From assembly GCF_007750395.1 (NCBI RefSeq), contig NZ_CP036281.1, positions 6,061,481 to 6,125,480 on the forward strand: a stretch of 64,000 bases of DNA, written 5' to 3'. Position 1 is the first letter of the stretch. Each line of letters opens with the position of its first letter. Positions 27,875-36,142 of this stretch are shown here, piece after piece. The DNA is from Polystyrenella longa. Its GTDB lineage: Bacteria; Planctomycetota; Planctomycetia; Planctomycetales; Planctomycetaceae. A program made the translations under genes and the position numbers. Below the pieces are notes generated by a model. It was not told where the DNA came from, made no database searches, and worked only from the letters and a program-made list of their open reading frames with translations.

Positions 27875-30178
27875 TTACTCTTTGGTCTGCTTGCTGGCGA
27901 GTTCGGCTGGGGCTCCGAGGAGGCCGACTTCGAGCATGGTCTGGACCACTTTTTTGGCGACAGGGCCGGCCATTTTGCCACCGGAACCAGCATGTTCCAT
28001 GACAACGGCGAAGGCGTATTTTGGACGATCGGCGGGGACATACCCGGCGAACCAGGCGTGATCGCGGCGTCCGGCACCGACTTCGGCTGTCCCCGTTTTG
28101 CCTGCAATTTCGACTTCGGACAGGCGAACATGTTTGTATCCTGTCCCCCGGGGGTTCTGCACCACCATCCACAAACCCTCGCGGATACGGGCGAGCATGT
28201 CGTCATTGGCTCCCGGAATTGGTAAAACGGTCGGTTCGCGGAATTGGGGTTGGACCGCGTCGACATCTTCAATCTGGTCGACGATATAAGGAGTGACCAG
28301 CTCGCCTCCATTGGCGATGAAGGCCATCATCCGGGCAATCTGTATGGGAGTCGTCGTCAGACGAGCCTGACCGATGGCGAGGCCGCGACTGTTGCCCGAG
28401 TAACCGACATCTCCCGGTTTCAAGTTTGGCAGGTTGCCACTGCGCTCATCCGGCAGATCGATCCCGGAACGCTGTCCAAAACCGAGACGGCGGGCCCAGT
28501 CGACGAAAGGTTGAGCCCCCAGTTCTTCCGCTGCTGTGAAGAAATAGACGTTACACGACTGACAGAGAGCATCCGTCAAACTCATGTCGCCATGTCCGTG
28601 GCCATAATGCGAATAGATGTAACAACGGTATTGATGCGGACGATGCAAAAACCCCTGACAGAAACGAGGTTCGTCCGGATTCCACTGGCCACTGTGTAAC
28701 ATGGCGATGGAAGACATCGTCTTGAAGACCGATCCGGGGGCCACCGCCATTTGAGTGAACCGGGTCATGAAGGGACCACGTTGGTCCTGTTGTAACTGTT
28801 GCCAGCGCGGCAGATTTTTTTCAGGGTGCGACATCAATTCGAGATCGAATCCGGGTGCCGAAACCGCTGCGACCACTTCTCCCGTGCGGACATCCAGCAC
28901 GATAACGGCTCCACCGGCCGGAGGTTGAATATGACTTCCCTGACCAATTGCCGTCTGAACCGGGCCACCATCCACGACTTCTTCGGCCGATCGCTGATCC
29001 TCTTCGTTGATTGCTGGAATCTCATCGCCAAGAGCGATTTCGTTTTCCAGGAAGTCCTGAATTGTTCGCTGCAATTGACTGTTCAGCGAGACGATCACGT
29101 TTCGCCCCTTACGAGGATTCCGCACGACCTCGTCGGATAGAATCTCGCCGTGCTGATTTTTTCTGATCCGGCGAAGACCGCGTAATCCCCTGATCTGGCG
29201 GTCGTATCTTTTTTCGAGACCGGTCAAGCCGATGTGATCACCGATCTGATAATCAAGCGGATCCGCCCCTTCGAGTGTCTCTTGGCGTTCGGCGTATTGT
29301 TCGGGCGTCAGTGGGCGGCGAACTCCGATGATATGAGCCGCGAGATCGCGTTGGGGATAATGGCGTTCGTTGGTTGTGTCAAAGTCGAGTCCGGGAAACT
29401 GGGACCGATGTGTTTTAATACGGCTCGCCGTTTCCATCGTGATGTTCTCCACCACGGTGTGATATTCCAGCTCTTCTCGAATGACGAGTGGATCGTCGGC
29501 GTGCCGATGCGGGGTCGTGGTCAGTTCGCGTTTGACCGAATGGCTCAGCCGGGACCACCAGTCATCAGGCTGATCTGTTTCATCCTCATTGTCGGCTGCC
29601 GCTTGAGTTTCTCGTTCCGCCTGTCGACGATTTACAGCGTCTAACTGACGTTCCACCCGAAGTTGTATCGCTTTTCGAGCCACCCGAATTTCTTCCGTTG
29701 TCTGCCCCGTCAATTGCGCGACTCGTTCCCACATTGCATCTCGTTCTGCCAGGATAATTAATTCCTGTTCGGCAATCTTCTCCTTATCGCGACGCTCCTG
29801 GGGGGAAAGGCGATTCCGTGCATGCCGCTTCAGCCAGTTCTCATTGGCCGGTTCTTCCAACCAGCGGTAGTGGGACGTGAGATTGAGGACCTGTCGATCC
29901 TCCGCCAGAACCATCCCTTCTCTCGTGAGAATGCGGCCATCGAGAGATGGGAGAGAGACTTCAGCTACGTACTCTTTATCAAACAGAGCCGCATAGTCGT
30001 CCGTCAGTTCGGTTTGAATAAAATAGAGCCGATAAAGAATAACGCTGACGATGCAACCGAATCCCACCAGCAACGTCAACAGTCTGAGCAGTGGGTTCTG
30101 ATCCGTCCGCAACACTTCCATTGCCGACCGGACTTCGGTCTGGGAAGAAGAGAATGGATTGATCGGTTGATTCAACAT
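27875..30178 (-). CDS. mrdA: Penicillin-binding protein 2, elongasome transpeptidase
   Basis: 767 residues from the ATG at 30178; a TTG at 30196 is an alternative start. One N-terminal membrane span (LLTLLVGFGCIVSVILYRLYF) leads to a periplasmic dimerisation domain (LPSLDGRILTREGMVLAEDR) and the transpeptidase domain. All three active-site motifs are present: S-x-x-K in APGSVFKTM (about residue 484), SxN as CQSCNVYFF, and KTG in IAGKTGTAEVG (about 692). The length exceeds most PBP2 proteins (about 630) because of a polar insertion around residues 155-250. It cross-links peptidoglycan during side-wall growth. Position directly after mreD fits the mre operon. Confidence 0.95.
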   Translation of the reverse strand: MLNQPINPFSSSQTEVRSAMEVLRTDQNPLLRLLTLLVGFGCIVSVILYRLYFIQTELTDDYAALFDKEYVAEVSLPSLDGRILTREGMVLAEDRQVLNLTSHYRWLEEPANENWLKRHARNRLSPQERRDKEKIAEQELIILAERDAMWERVAQLTGQTTEEIRVARKAIQLRVERQLDAVNRRQAERETQAAADNEDETDQPDDWWSRLSHSVKRELTTTPHRHADDPLVIREELEYHTVVENITMETASRIKTHRSQFPGLDFDTTNERHYPQRDLAAHIIGVRRPLTPEQYAERQETLEGADPLDYQIGDHIGLTGLEKRYDRQIRGLRGLRRIRKNQHGEILSDEVVRNPRKGRNVIVSLNSQLQRTIQDFLENEIALGDEIPAINEEDQRSAEEVVDGGPVQTAIGQGSHIQPPAGGAVIVLDVRTGEVVAAVSAPGFDLELMSHPEKNLPRWQQLQQDQRGPFMTRFTQMAVAPGSVFKTMSSIAMLHSGQWNPDEPRFCQGFLHRPHQYRCYIYSHYGHGHGDMSLTDALCQSCNVYFFTAAEELGAQPFVDWARRLGFGQRSGIDLPDERSGNLPNLKPGDVGYSGNSRGLAIGQARLTTTPIQIARMMAFIANGGELVTPYIVDQIEDVDAVQPQFREPTVLPIPGANDDMLARIREGLWMVVQNPRGTGYKHVRLSEVEIAGKTGTAEVGAGRRDHAWFAGYVPADRPKYAFAVVMEHAGSGGKMAGPVAKKVVQTMLEVGLLGAPAELASKQTKE

Positions 30179-30204
30179 TTGAACTATGAATTTCAAACAG
30201 GCTG

Positions 30205-30708
30205 TTATCGCCAGGCAACTTTACTTGAGGAACCGGACCAGAAACGCTTAACCAGCCGTTGCATTAATACCAACGTCACCAGCATTGCGGCTGTATAAAA
30301 TATCGACCCCACCGACTGAGTCACGACCGACTGCCACCACTTGAGTTGACCATCCAGCAACGTGACCGACAGATTGACTCCGGCGACATACCAGGACAAC
30401 AGAAAGAAGGAACGTCCGTACGCCGTTTCTCCTTTTTTTTCCTCTGCCTTCCACTGACTGATCCAGAGCCCCAACACGGCCACGAACATACCTAACCCCA
30501 TCGTTTCCCCGCGTAATGCATCGTCGGCCAGACCAACCATCGCAGCCAGGAAATACGCTCGGTTACCAGACGTCGCCGCAGTCAGTCCCACCATCAACAT
30601 CGCCAGAAACGAAGGCGACATCGACCAGACGGTCAACTCCCCCGTCAATCCGGCCTGACAGACCAGAGCAACATAGAGGAGCAGAAATAGCTTGAAGGTT
30701 GTTTTCAT
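30205..30708 (-). CDS. mreD: Rod shape-determining protein MreD
   Basis: 167 residues with five or six membrane spans, the usual size and shape of MreD (FLLLYVALVCQAGL, FLAMLMVGLTAATSGNRAYFL, DDALRGETMGLGMFVAVLGL, and a C-terminal AAMLVTLVLMQRLVKRF). MreD sequence is poorly conserved; the call rests on topology, the GLADDALRG motif and its place between mreC and PBP2. Its stop lies 26 bases before the PBP2 ATG. Confidence 0.88.
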   Translation of the reverse strand: MKTTFKLFLLLYVALVCQAGLTGELTVWSMSPSFLAMLMVGLTAATSGNRAYFLAAMVGLADDALRGETMGLGMFVAVLGLWISQWKAEEKKGETAYGRSFFLLSWYVAGVNLSVTLLDGQLKWWQSVVTQSVGSIFYTAAMLVTLVLMQRLVKRFWSGSSSKVAWR

Positions 30709-30775
30709 GAGTAATTGAATTGTTGGAAGTTAATGAAAGGTTTGGATGTCGATGGAGTAGGGAGTATTTTGTTTG

Positions 30776-30963
30776 AAACACGAAGACACAAAGAAGAAGT
30801 AGTAGTTCAGTACGTTAGAAGCAGACGTGTTGTAACAGTATTTTAATCCCGGTTGATGTTCTTTGTTTCTATACAAGTAACCGAACCCCGAAAGACTTTG
30901 ATTGTTTATCTCAGTTCTCTTTTGTCTTCATTTCTTAATGTCTTCGTGACTTCGTGATAAAAA
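30776..30963. repeat. Inverted arms of the CTTCGTG repeat family
   Basis: The left arm (about 30776-30796, AAACACGAAGACACAAAGAAG) and right arm (about 30930-30963, containing TGTCTTCGTGACTTCGTGAT) are inverted relatives. They lie within the 313-base gap between mreC and mreD and interrupt an otherwise tight operon. No coding potential. Confidence 0.5.
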
Positions 30964-31021
30964 CAAAACGAACAATTCTTCTTAACCAAGTTGATCCGTT
31001 TTTCTCTCCGTGGCTCCAGTC

Positions 31022-31954
31022 CTAGTTGGCCAGCATTCGATGGGGGTTCATTTTTTGACGGAGGATTTCGACTTGGGTAAACCGGGTTTGTTGAACGGCG
31101 GGTTCGACGTCGATGGTCCATTCCAGACTTCCTCCATCCAGTTCCGCCCGGACAACTTTTCCAAAGTAGAGGGGGTAACCCTGTGGACTCTCTTCGGGAA
31201 CAGTATAAACCTCGTCGCCGACATGGACGACTTCCTCATTATTCACCAGCGTCAATTGGCAATGCCCTTCACCGGTGCCTATCAGGAGTCCGTCGGCGCC
31301 GGTGACGTATTGCTGCCCCACTTGTCGAATCAATCGGGCGCGGGCGGAGAACTCTTCATCGGTGACACCTTGAATTGTGCTGCTCCAATGCCCTACTTGA
31401 GAGACACGTCCCACGATCACACGACCGGCGAGAACCAGATCTTCCTGTTGAACCGAATGATCCTCACCTAAGTCGAAGATGGAATTGTTGCTGCTGAGAA
31501 CCCAGTGTGATTCGGCCACACCGCTGTTTCCACCAGCATCGAGCAGCAATTCATTCTTCCACGCCTGCTGTAACGGTTGGCTCAACACTCTGGCGGTGAC
31601 CAGTTCCGGCAGCACTAATATTTCCGACTTCTCTGCGCGGAAGGGAAACTGCACATACTGTTGCTGCTCGGTGACTTGTTCCTGTAGTCGGATTGCTTCG
31701 GCGCGGGCCGCTTGGAGTTTCTGTCTGAGTTGACCGACTTCTTCTTCAAGCGATGCCAGTTGTGGCGAGTGATCTACAGGTTGATACTTGGGCCAGGCCT
31801 CCCTCGCCAATACAATGGCGAGTAGCCCTGGTTTTAAACCTTCGCGCACCGTCAAACTCAGCTTCTGGCCAACGTCTGCCGGTGCCAGAAACAGAATCAA
31901 TGCCAGCAGCAACAGGCTGACAACCACAAAAATGGAAGGACGTCTCCTGACCAT
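31022..31954 (-). CDS. mreC: Rod shape-determining protein MreC
   Basis: 310 residues. An N-terminal span (SIFVVVSLLLLALILFL) is followed by a coiled coil (ASLEEEVGQLRQKLQAARAE) and the beta-barrel MreC domain (VTARVLSQPL, LLDAGGNSGVAESHWVL, LVLAGRVIVGRVSQVGHWSS, GDEVYTV). MreC spans the periplasm and links MreB to PBP2. Gene order mreB-mreC-mreD-PBP2 is the classic one. Confidence 0.94.
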   Translation of the reverse strand: MVRRRPSIFVVVSLLLLALILFLAPADVGQKLSLTVREGLKPGLLAIVLAREAWPKYQPVDHSPQLASLEEEVGQLRQKLQAARAEAIRLQEQVTEQQQYVQFPFRAEKSEILVLPELVTARVLSQPLQQAWKNELLLDAGGNSGVAESHWVLSSNNSIFDLGEDHSVQQEDLVLAGRVIVGRVSQVGHWSSTIQGVTDEEFSARARLIRQVGQQYVTGADGLLIGTGEGHCQLTLVNNEEVVHVGDEVYTVPEESPQGYPLYFGKVVRAELDGGSLEWTIDVEPAVQQTRFTQVEILRQKMNPHRMLAN

Positions 31955-32028
31955 GTCGTGTGAGGGACTTTGTTTAAGGAAGGTTGTTTTGAATCATCAG
32001 GACATCAATTGATCAACGGTGCTTCAGT

Positions 32029-33072
32029 CTACTCTGAGCCATCATCTAAACTGTCGCGCCATTGGGCGAGGTGTTCGAGACAGATGGCGGTGCCGCGGGC
32101 AACCGTAGTGAGGGGGTCTTCCGTGACGCGGGCGGGGATGCCCAGTTGTTCGTTCATGAATCGATCGAGTCCGGTCAGCAGCGCACCACCACCAGTGAGG
32201 ACCACCCCTTGATCCGCCAAGTCAGCGACGAGTTCTGGTTTACATTGTTCGATGACGTTCTTCATGCAGTTCAGGATCGATTCCAACGGACTACGTAATG
32301 ATTCGCGGACCTGTTCGCTGGTAACAACCGCTTTACGGGGAACACCGCTGATCGTATCGAGCCCACTGACTTCCATGTTCAATTCCCGATCGAGCGGGTA
32401 GGCGCTACCAATGTTGATTTTGATTTGTTCGGCTGTCTGTACACCGATTCGCATGGAGAATTTCTGTCGCAAGTAGTCGACGATGGCGACATCCATTTCA
32501 TCACCCGCGAGACGAATCGATTTTCCGACGACAATATCACCCAGAGAGAGAATGGCCACTTCCGTGGTACCACCGCCGATATCGCAAACCATGCTGGCCA
32601 TCGGTTCTGAGATGGGCAGTCCGGCACCAATGCTGGCCGCTCTGGATTCATCAAGTAGGAACACACGTCCCGCTCCAGCGCGTTCAGCACTGTTGAAGAC
32701 GGCTCGTTTTTCCACAGGAGTAATTCCACCTGGAACCGCAATCACGACGCGCGGTTTCAGCCCCATTTTCTGATGGCTCGCCTTTTCGATGAAGTAACGA
32801 AGCATCGCTTCGCACAGTTCAAAGTCAGTGATCACGCCATCCTGCAAGGGGCGGACGGCTGTGATGGAGTCGGGCGTTCGTCCCAGCATTTGTCGGGCGA
32901 GTTTCCCGACGGCGGTACCGCGACCGAGAACTTCGCGGGTACCCTTCTGCAGGGCAACTACGGAGGGTTCATTCACCATGATCCCTCGCCCCTGTCGGGC
33001 CACGAGTGTATTGGCTGTCCCTAGATCGATAGCGAGATCGGGGCAGAGATATTGTTTAACGCGATTCAGCAT
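32029..33072 (-). CDS. mreB: Rod shape-determining actin MreB
   Basis: 347 residues, typical length. Actin-fold signatures: phosphate-1 IDLGTANTLV, VAVPGGIT-type segment VVIAVPGGITPVEKRAV, phosphate-2 CDIGGGTTEVAILS, VKQ-like adenosine region and VVLTGGGALLTGLDRFM. The motif usually written EEPMAAAIGAGLP reads DESRAASIGAGLP here, a notable change. MreB forms membrane filaments that guide wall synthesis. It heads the operon with mreC 74 bases downstream. Confidence 0.97.
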   Translation of the reverse strand: MLNRVKQYLCPDLAIDLGTANTLVARQGRGIMVNEPSVVALQKGTREVLGRGTAVGKLARQMLGRTPDSITAVRPLQDGVITDFELCEAMLRYFIEKASHQKMGLKPRVVIAVPGGITPVEKRAVFNSAERAGAGRVFLLDESRAASIGAGLPISEPMASMVCDIGGGTTEVAILSLGDIVVGKSIRLAGDEMDVAIVDYLRQKFSMRIGVQTAEQIKINIGSAYPLDRELNMEVSGLDTISGVPRKAVVTSEQVRESLRSPLESILNCMKNVIEQCKPELVADLADQGVVLTGGGALLTGLDRFMNEQLGIPARVTEDPLTTVARGTAICLEHLAQWRDSLDDGSE

Positions 33073-33128
33073 CCGTGCTTACTCACTTAAGTCGTTTATG
33101 TTCCACAGATTCGACTGAATCCGGGTGC

Positions 33129-33151
33129 CACGGCTAGCTCGACTAGCCGTG
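33129..33151 (+). repeat. CTCG-loop hairpin repeat, copy 1
   Basis: CACGGCTAG and CTAGCCGTG form a perfect 9-bp stem over the loop CTCGA. It is preceded by GGGTGC like the copies at 50776 and 52246. Confidence 0.7.
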
Positions 33152-33264
33152 CGGGAACAGAGTTCGGGATCGAACGCTCCGACAGAAATTCATTCCATGA
33201 ATCTGTCGAGAACTTTTTCAGATGACCTGTTGAACTCTGAAAGAGTGATTGCATTCACTTAGGC

Positions 33265-33287
33265 ACGACTAGACGAGCTAGCCGTGG
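33265..33287 (-). repeat. CTCG-loop hairpin repeat, copy 2
   Basis: Read on the minus strand this is CACGGCTAG, loop CTCGT, then CTAGTCGTG, a 9-bp stem with one mismatched pair. It is in opposite orientation to copy 1, 114 bases away. Confidence 0.65.
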
Positions 33288-33441
33288 TCCTCTGTTGAAG
33301 GGGGCGCAAGTTGACTGTCCGGCAGGATTTGCCGGAGGGATGTTGTACTCGATACCCGAAAACAGAGCAAGATGGGGTTTGCTTGAGACTTCTCGAACAA
33401 GACGAGGAGTTAATCACCGATACCCATTACCTATTAACGAC

Positions 33442-34395
33442 TTACATCAACACGTTGTCAATCGGTTTAGGCAGTTCTTCGACGTTCTGTTCGCCCAGTT
33501 GCTGTCGCAGATTGATTTCTATCGTTTTGGCGATGGCCGCGACGGGGAGATCCTGCTCGTCCTTACCGAAGGGTTCTTCGATTTCGTCTCCGATTTCATC
33601 CAGCCCAAAGAAGGCGTGTGAGATCAATAACACGACCAGCGGAGTCAGCCATTGGACATCCTTCACAATCCCAAACGGCAGGAAGAAGCAGTAGAAGGCG
33701 ACGGTCCGGTGAATCAGCACGGAATAGGCATACGGGATCGGCGTATTTTTCACCCGTTCGCAACCTCCTTGAATGTCGGTGAATGAGGTCACGGTCGCAT
33801 CGAGCGTCTGATAATGATAATCGGTCAACCAGCCCCGTTTCCAGACGGACGTCAGTTTAATCCCCAGCTGATGCAGCATCGCTGCAGGGACATTTCGCTG
33901 ACCACGCAGGGGTTCGATTTCGTCAGGAGCTAGAAAAGTTTCGAGTTCCGGGAAGGGGTCGTCATCGCGTAATGCATTCTTCACTGTATGAACATATGCC
34001 ATGACATAAACGACCAGTTGTCGTTTAATTTCATCCATCTCGGCCTGTTCGTCGGGACTGGTGGCTGTGAAATACATCGGGATCTGCCGAGCCCAACTGC
34101 GAGAAGAATTCACCAACCGGCCGAGCAGAGTGCGGCCTTCCCAGTACCGTTCGTAAGCGGCATTGTTACGAAAACCAAGGAAGATACCGAGTGCGAGACC
34201 AATCAACGTAAAGGGCGTGCTCGTCAGCGTATATTTGTCGTCGACGTCAAAATGAATCTCAAGATAAGTGACAATAAAGGCACTCAAAGTCATGAAACCG
34301 ATACGAAACGCCGTATGTGTGACCGATGTGCCCCGGAACGTAAACAGCATTCGGAACCACGACAACTTAGGATCAACAATCATAAAACCTGCCAA
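33442..34395 (-). CDS. Bestrophin-family (UPF0187) channel-like membrane protein
   Basis: 317 residues. The N-terminus (SWFRMLFTFRGTSVT) and the strongly conserved TPFTLIGLALGIFLGFRNNAAYERYWEGRTLLGRLVNSSRSW region are diagnostic of bacterial bestrophins, as are the later YAYSVLIHRTVAFYCFFLPFG and HAFFGLDEIGDEIEEPFG. Bacterial members form pentameric ion channels in the cytoplasmic membrane; ion preference cannot be told. A single gene, not clearly in an operon. Confidence 0.93.
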   Translation of the reverse strand: MAGFMIVDPKLSWFRMLFTFRGTSVTHTAFRIGFMTLSAFIVTYLEIHFDVDDKYTLTSTPFTLIGLALGIFLGFRNNAAYERYWEGRTLLGRLVNSSRSWARQIPMYFTATSPDEQAEMDEIKRQLVVYVMAYVHTVKNALRDDDPFPELETFLAPDEIEPLRGQRNVPAAMLHQLGIKLTSVWKRGWLTDYHYQTLDATVTSFTDIQGGCERVKNTPIPYAYSVLIHRTVAFYCFFLPFGIVKDVQWLTPLVVLLISHAFFGLDEIGDEIEEPFGKDEQDLPVAAIAKTIEINLRQQLGEQNVEELPKPIDNVLM

Positions 34396-34600
34396 CCGAA
34401 ACGGGTGAGGAAGTCAGAAGCGAGGTAATACGATAACGGGTGAAGGTTCAGTTTGGCAAATGAGGCCGCAATGGGGGATCAGGTCTCTCATTGACCATGC
34501 AAGAGTAGCGACAGCCTGAACGGGTTCTCAATCGATTCTTACGGGAGAGGAATCAATCCTTTGTGTGCCTGTGACACCCGAGTTGTTGTAGCTCAGCCAA

Positions 34601-34618
34601 CTTCGTGTCTTCGTGGTT
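34601..34618 (+). repeat. Single arm of CTTCGTG repeat family
   Basis: CTTCGTGTCTTCGTGGTT lies in the gap downstream of the DUF1501 gene. It is one arm of the family seen as inverted pairs at 26321-26453 and 30776-30963. Confidence 0.5.
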
Positions 34619-34660
34619 CAAAACAAAACCTGCTTCGAAACCGATGGCAAAAATCGCTCC

Positions 34661-35992
34661 CTAGCTGAAAAGTTCCCGGATCGGTTCACCGCCGTCGGTG
34701 ATGGGGACGGGGCGGTTGTCGGGGTCGTACAGTTCGTCGTGCGGATTGATGCCCAGGGCACAGTGAATCGTCGCGTGGAAATCGGGAATGGAGACGGGGC
34801 GGGAGACGATGTTCTGACAGAGTTCGTCCGTTTCACCAATGGTGATGCCGTTATTCAGACCACCACCAGCAAAGATCATGCTGAACGCTTTGCCCTGGTG
34901 TGCTCGGCCTCCGCCCGAATCGAATCCAGAGGGACGACCGAACTCGGTGCCGACGACGATCAACGTTTTATCGAGCATTTTCTTCGCTTCGAGATCCTTG
35001 ACCAGTGACGACAGAGCGATGTCGAGTTCTTCAATCAGTTTGTATTGATCCTCAATCGTCTTGAAGTGAACGTCCCAACCGGCACCATTCAGGAAGTTCA
35101 GGTTGTGGGAGACCTCGACAAACCGAACACCCGACTCGAGCAATCGTCGTGCGAGCAGGCAACGTTGGCCGAATTCACTGCCGTAGCTGTTCCGCAGGTC
35201 GGCAGGTTCCCGATCGAGTTCAAAGATACGGGCGAACTCTGGACCCGCCATCGCCTGAGCCTGCTCGACGGCGGCATCGTAATCGTTGACCAACTTATCG
35301 GCCCGGTTTCGGTCGAGGTAGCCTGCTCGGACGGACTGCAGTAGTTTTTCGCGGCGTTGGTTTCGTTCGGTGGAATACTCTTTCGGGCGTGATATCCCTT
35401 TTGGCCCCGCTTTGGTTTCGGTCAGGTATAGATAACCGTACTGCGTCCCTAGAAATCCGGGTCCGCGAGTCACGTTGGGATACCCCATCAATACGTAAGC
35501 CGGGACACCGTCGCCCGCCGCGCCCCGCTGTTTGGTCACGATGGATCCGACGGAAGGGTAGACAATCGTGCCTGTCGTTTCACGACCCGTGTGAACACGG
35601 TTTGTTGCCGCAGCGTGTTCATCAATAACATCGTGGTGGACAGTGCGAACGAGATTAAACCTGTCCAGAATCGGAGCGCAGCGACTTAGGTGCTGGCAGA
35701 CCTGCGTTCCTGGAATAGCGGTGTCGATGGAATCGTATAAGGAGCCTGGTTTTTTGTTTTGCGGATCCCCTTTCCGCTTGGGGTCCCAGGTATCTACCTG
35801 CCCGGCACCACCACCCAGCCAGATGAAAATACAGTGCTCCGCTTTACCCTTGGGCATCGCCTCGGCGGCCGCAGCGGCGGCTTCTTTGGCGGAGGCGTAA
35901 TTGCCCGTCACGGAAAGAGCTGAAGCAGTCAAACCCGCAGCCCCGGCGTGGGAAAGAAAATCTCGTCGTGTATATTGATTGGAATTCAGCAC
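34661..35992 (-). CDS. DUF1501 domain protein, Tat-exported
   Basis: 443 residues. The twin-arginine signal YTRRDFLSHAGAAGLTASAL is at the N-terminus. The remainder is DUF1501, a sulfatase/alkaline-phosphatase-like fold abundant in planctomycetes: CIFIWLGGGAGQVDTWDPK, LVRTVHHDVIDEHAAATN, YPSVGSIVTKQRG, VVGTEFGRPSGFD and GGGRAHQGKAFSMIFAGGG. The biochemical role is unknown. It lies 150 bases downstream of a DUF1549/DUF1553 gene, the usual partner, so the two probably work together on the same exported process. Confidence 0.94.
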   Translation of the reverse strand: MLNSNQYTRRDFLSHAGAAGLTASALSVTGNYASAKEAAAAAAEAMPKGKAEHCIFIWLGGGAGQVDTWDPKRKGDPQNKKPGSLYDSIDTAIPGTQVCQHLSRCAPILDRFNLVRTVHHDVIDEHAAATNRVHTGRETTGTIVYPSVGSIVTKQRGAAGDGVPAYVLMGYPNVTRGPGFLGTQYGYLYLTETKAGPKGISRPKEYSTERNQRREKLLQSVRAGYLDRNRADKLVNDYDAAVEQAQAMAGPEFARIFELDREPADLRNSYGSEFGQRCLLARRLLESGVRFVEVSHNLNFLNGAGWDVHFKTIEDQYKLIEELDIALSSLVKDLEAKKMLDKTLIVVGTEFGRPSGFDSGGGRAHQGKAFSMIFAGGGLNNGITIGETDELCQNIVSRPVSIPDFHATIHCALGINPHDELYDPDNRPVPITDGGEPIRELFS

Positions 35993-36142
35993 GGGAGCAC
36001 CTGTATGAAAAATGTTTTCGTTGCTTCTAAATTATTATATGAATGGAGAGTTTGAATACAGACTTTGTAACCACACTGCTGGGCGAGCCTTGGTTCATAG
36101 TCTTCGGCGTTTATCGGTCTCCCTCTGTGGTTCTTAACAAAC

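Larger units (their letters stand above)
33073..33441. other. Intergenic region upstream of mreB
   Basis: 369 bases expected to hold the mre operon promoter. It carries two oppositely oriented copies of the CTCG-loop hairpin repeat (33129-33151 and 33265-33287), listed separately. Nothing else seen. Confidence 0.5.
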
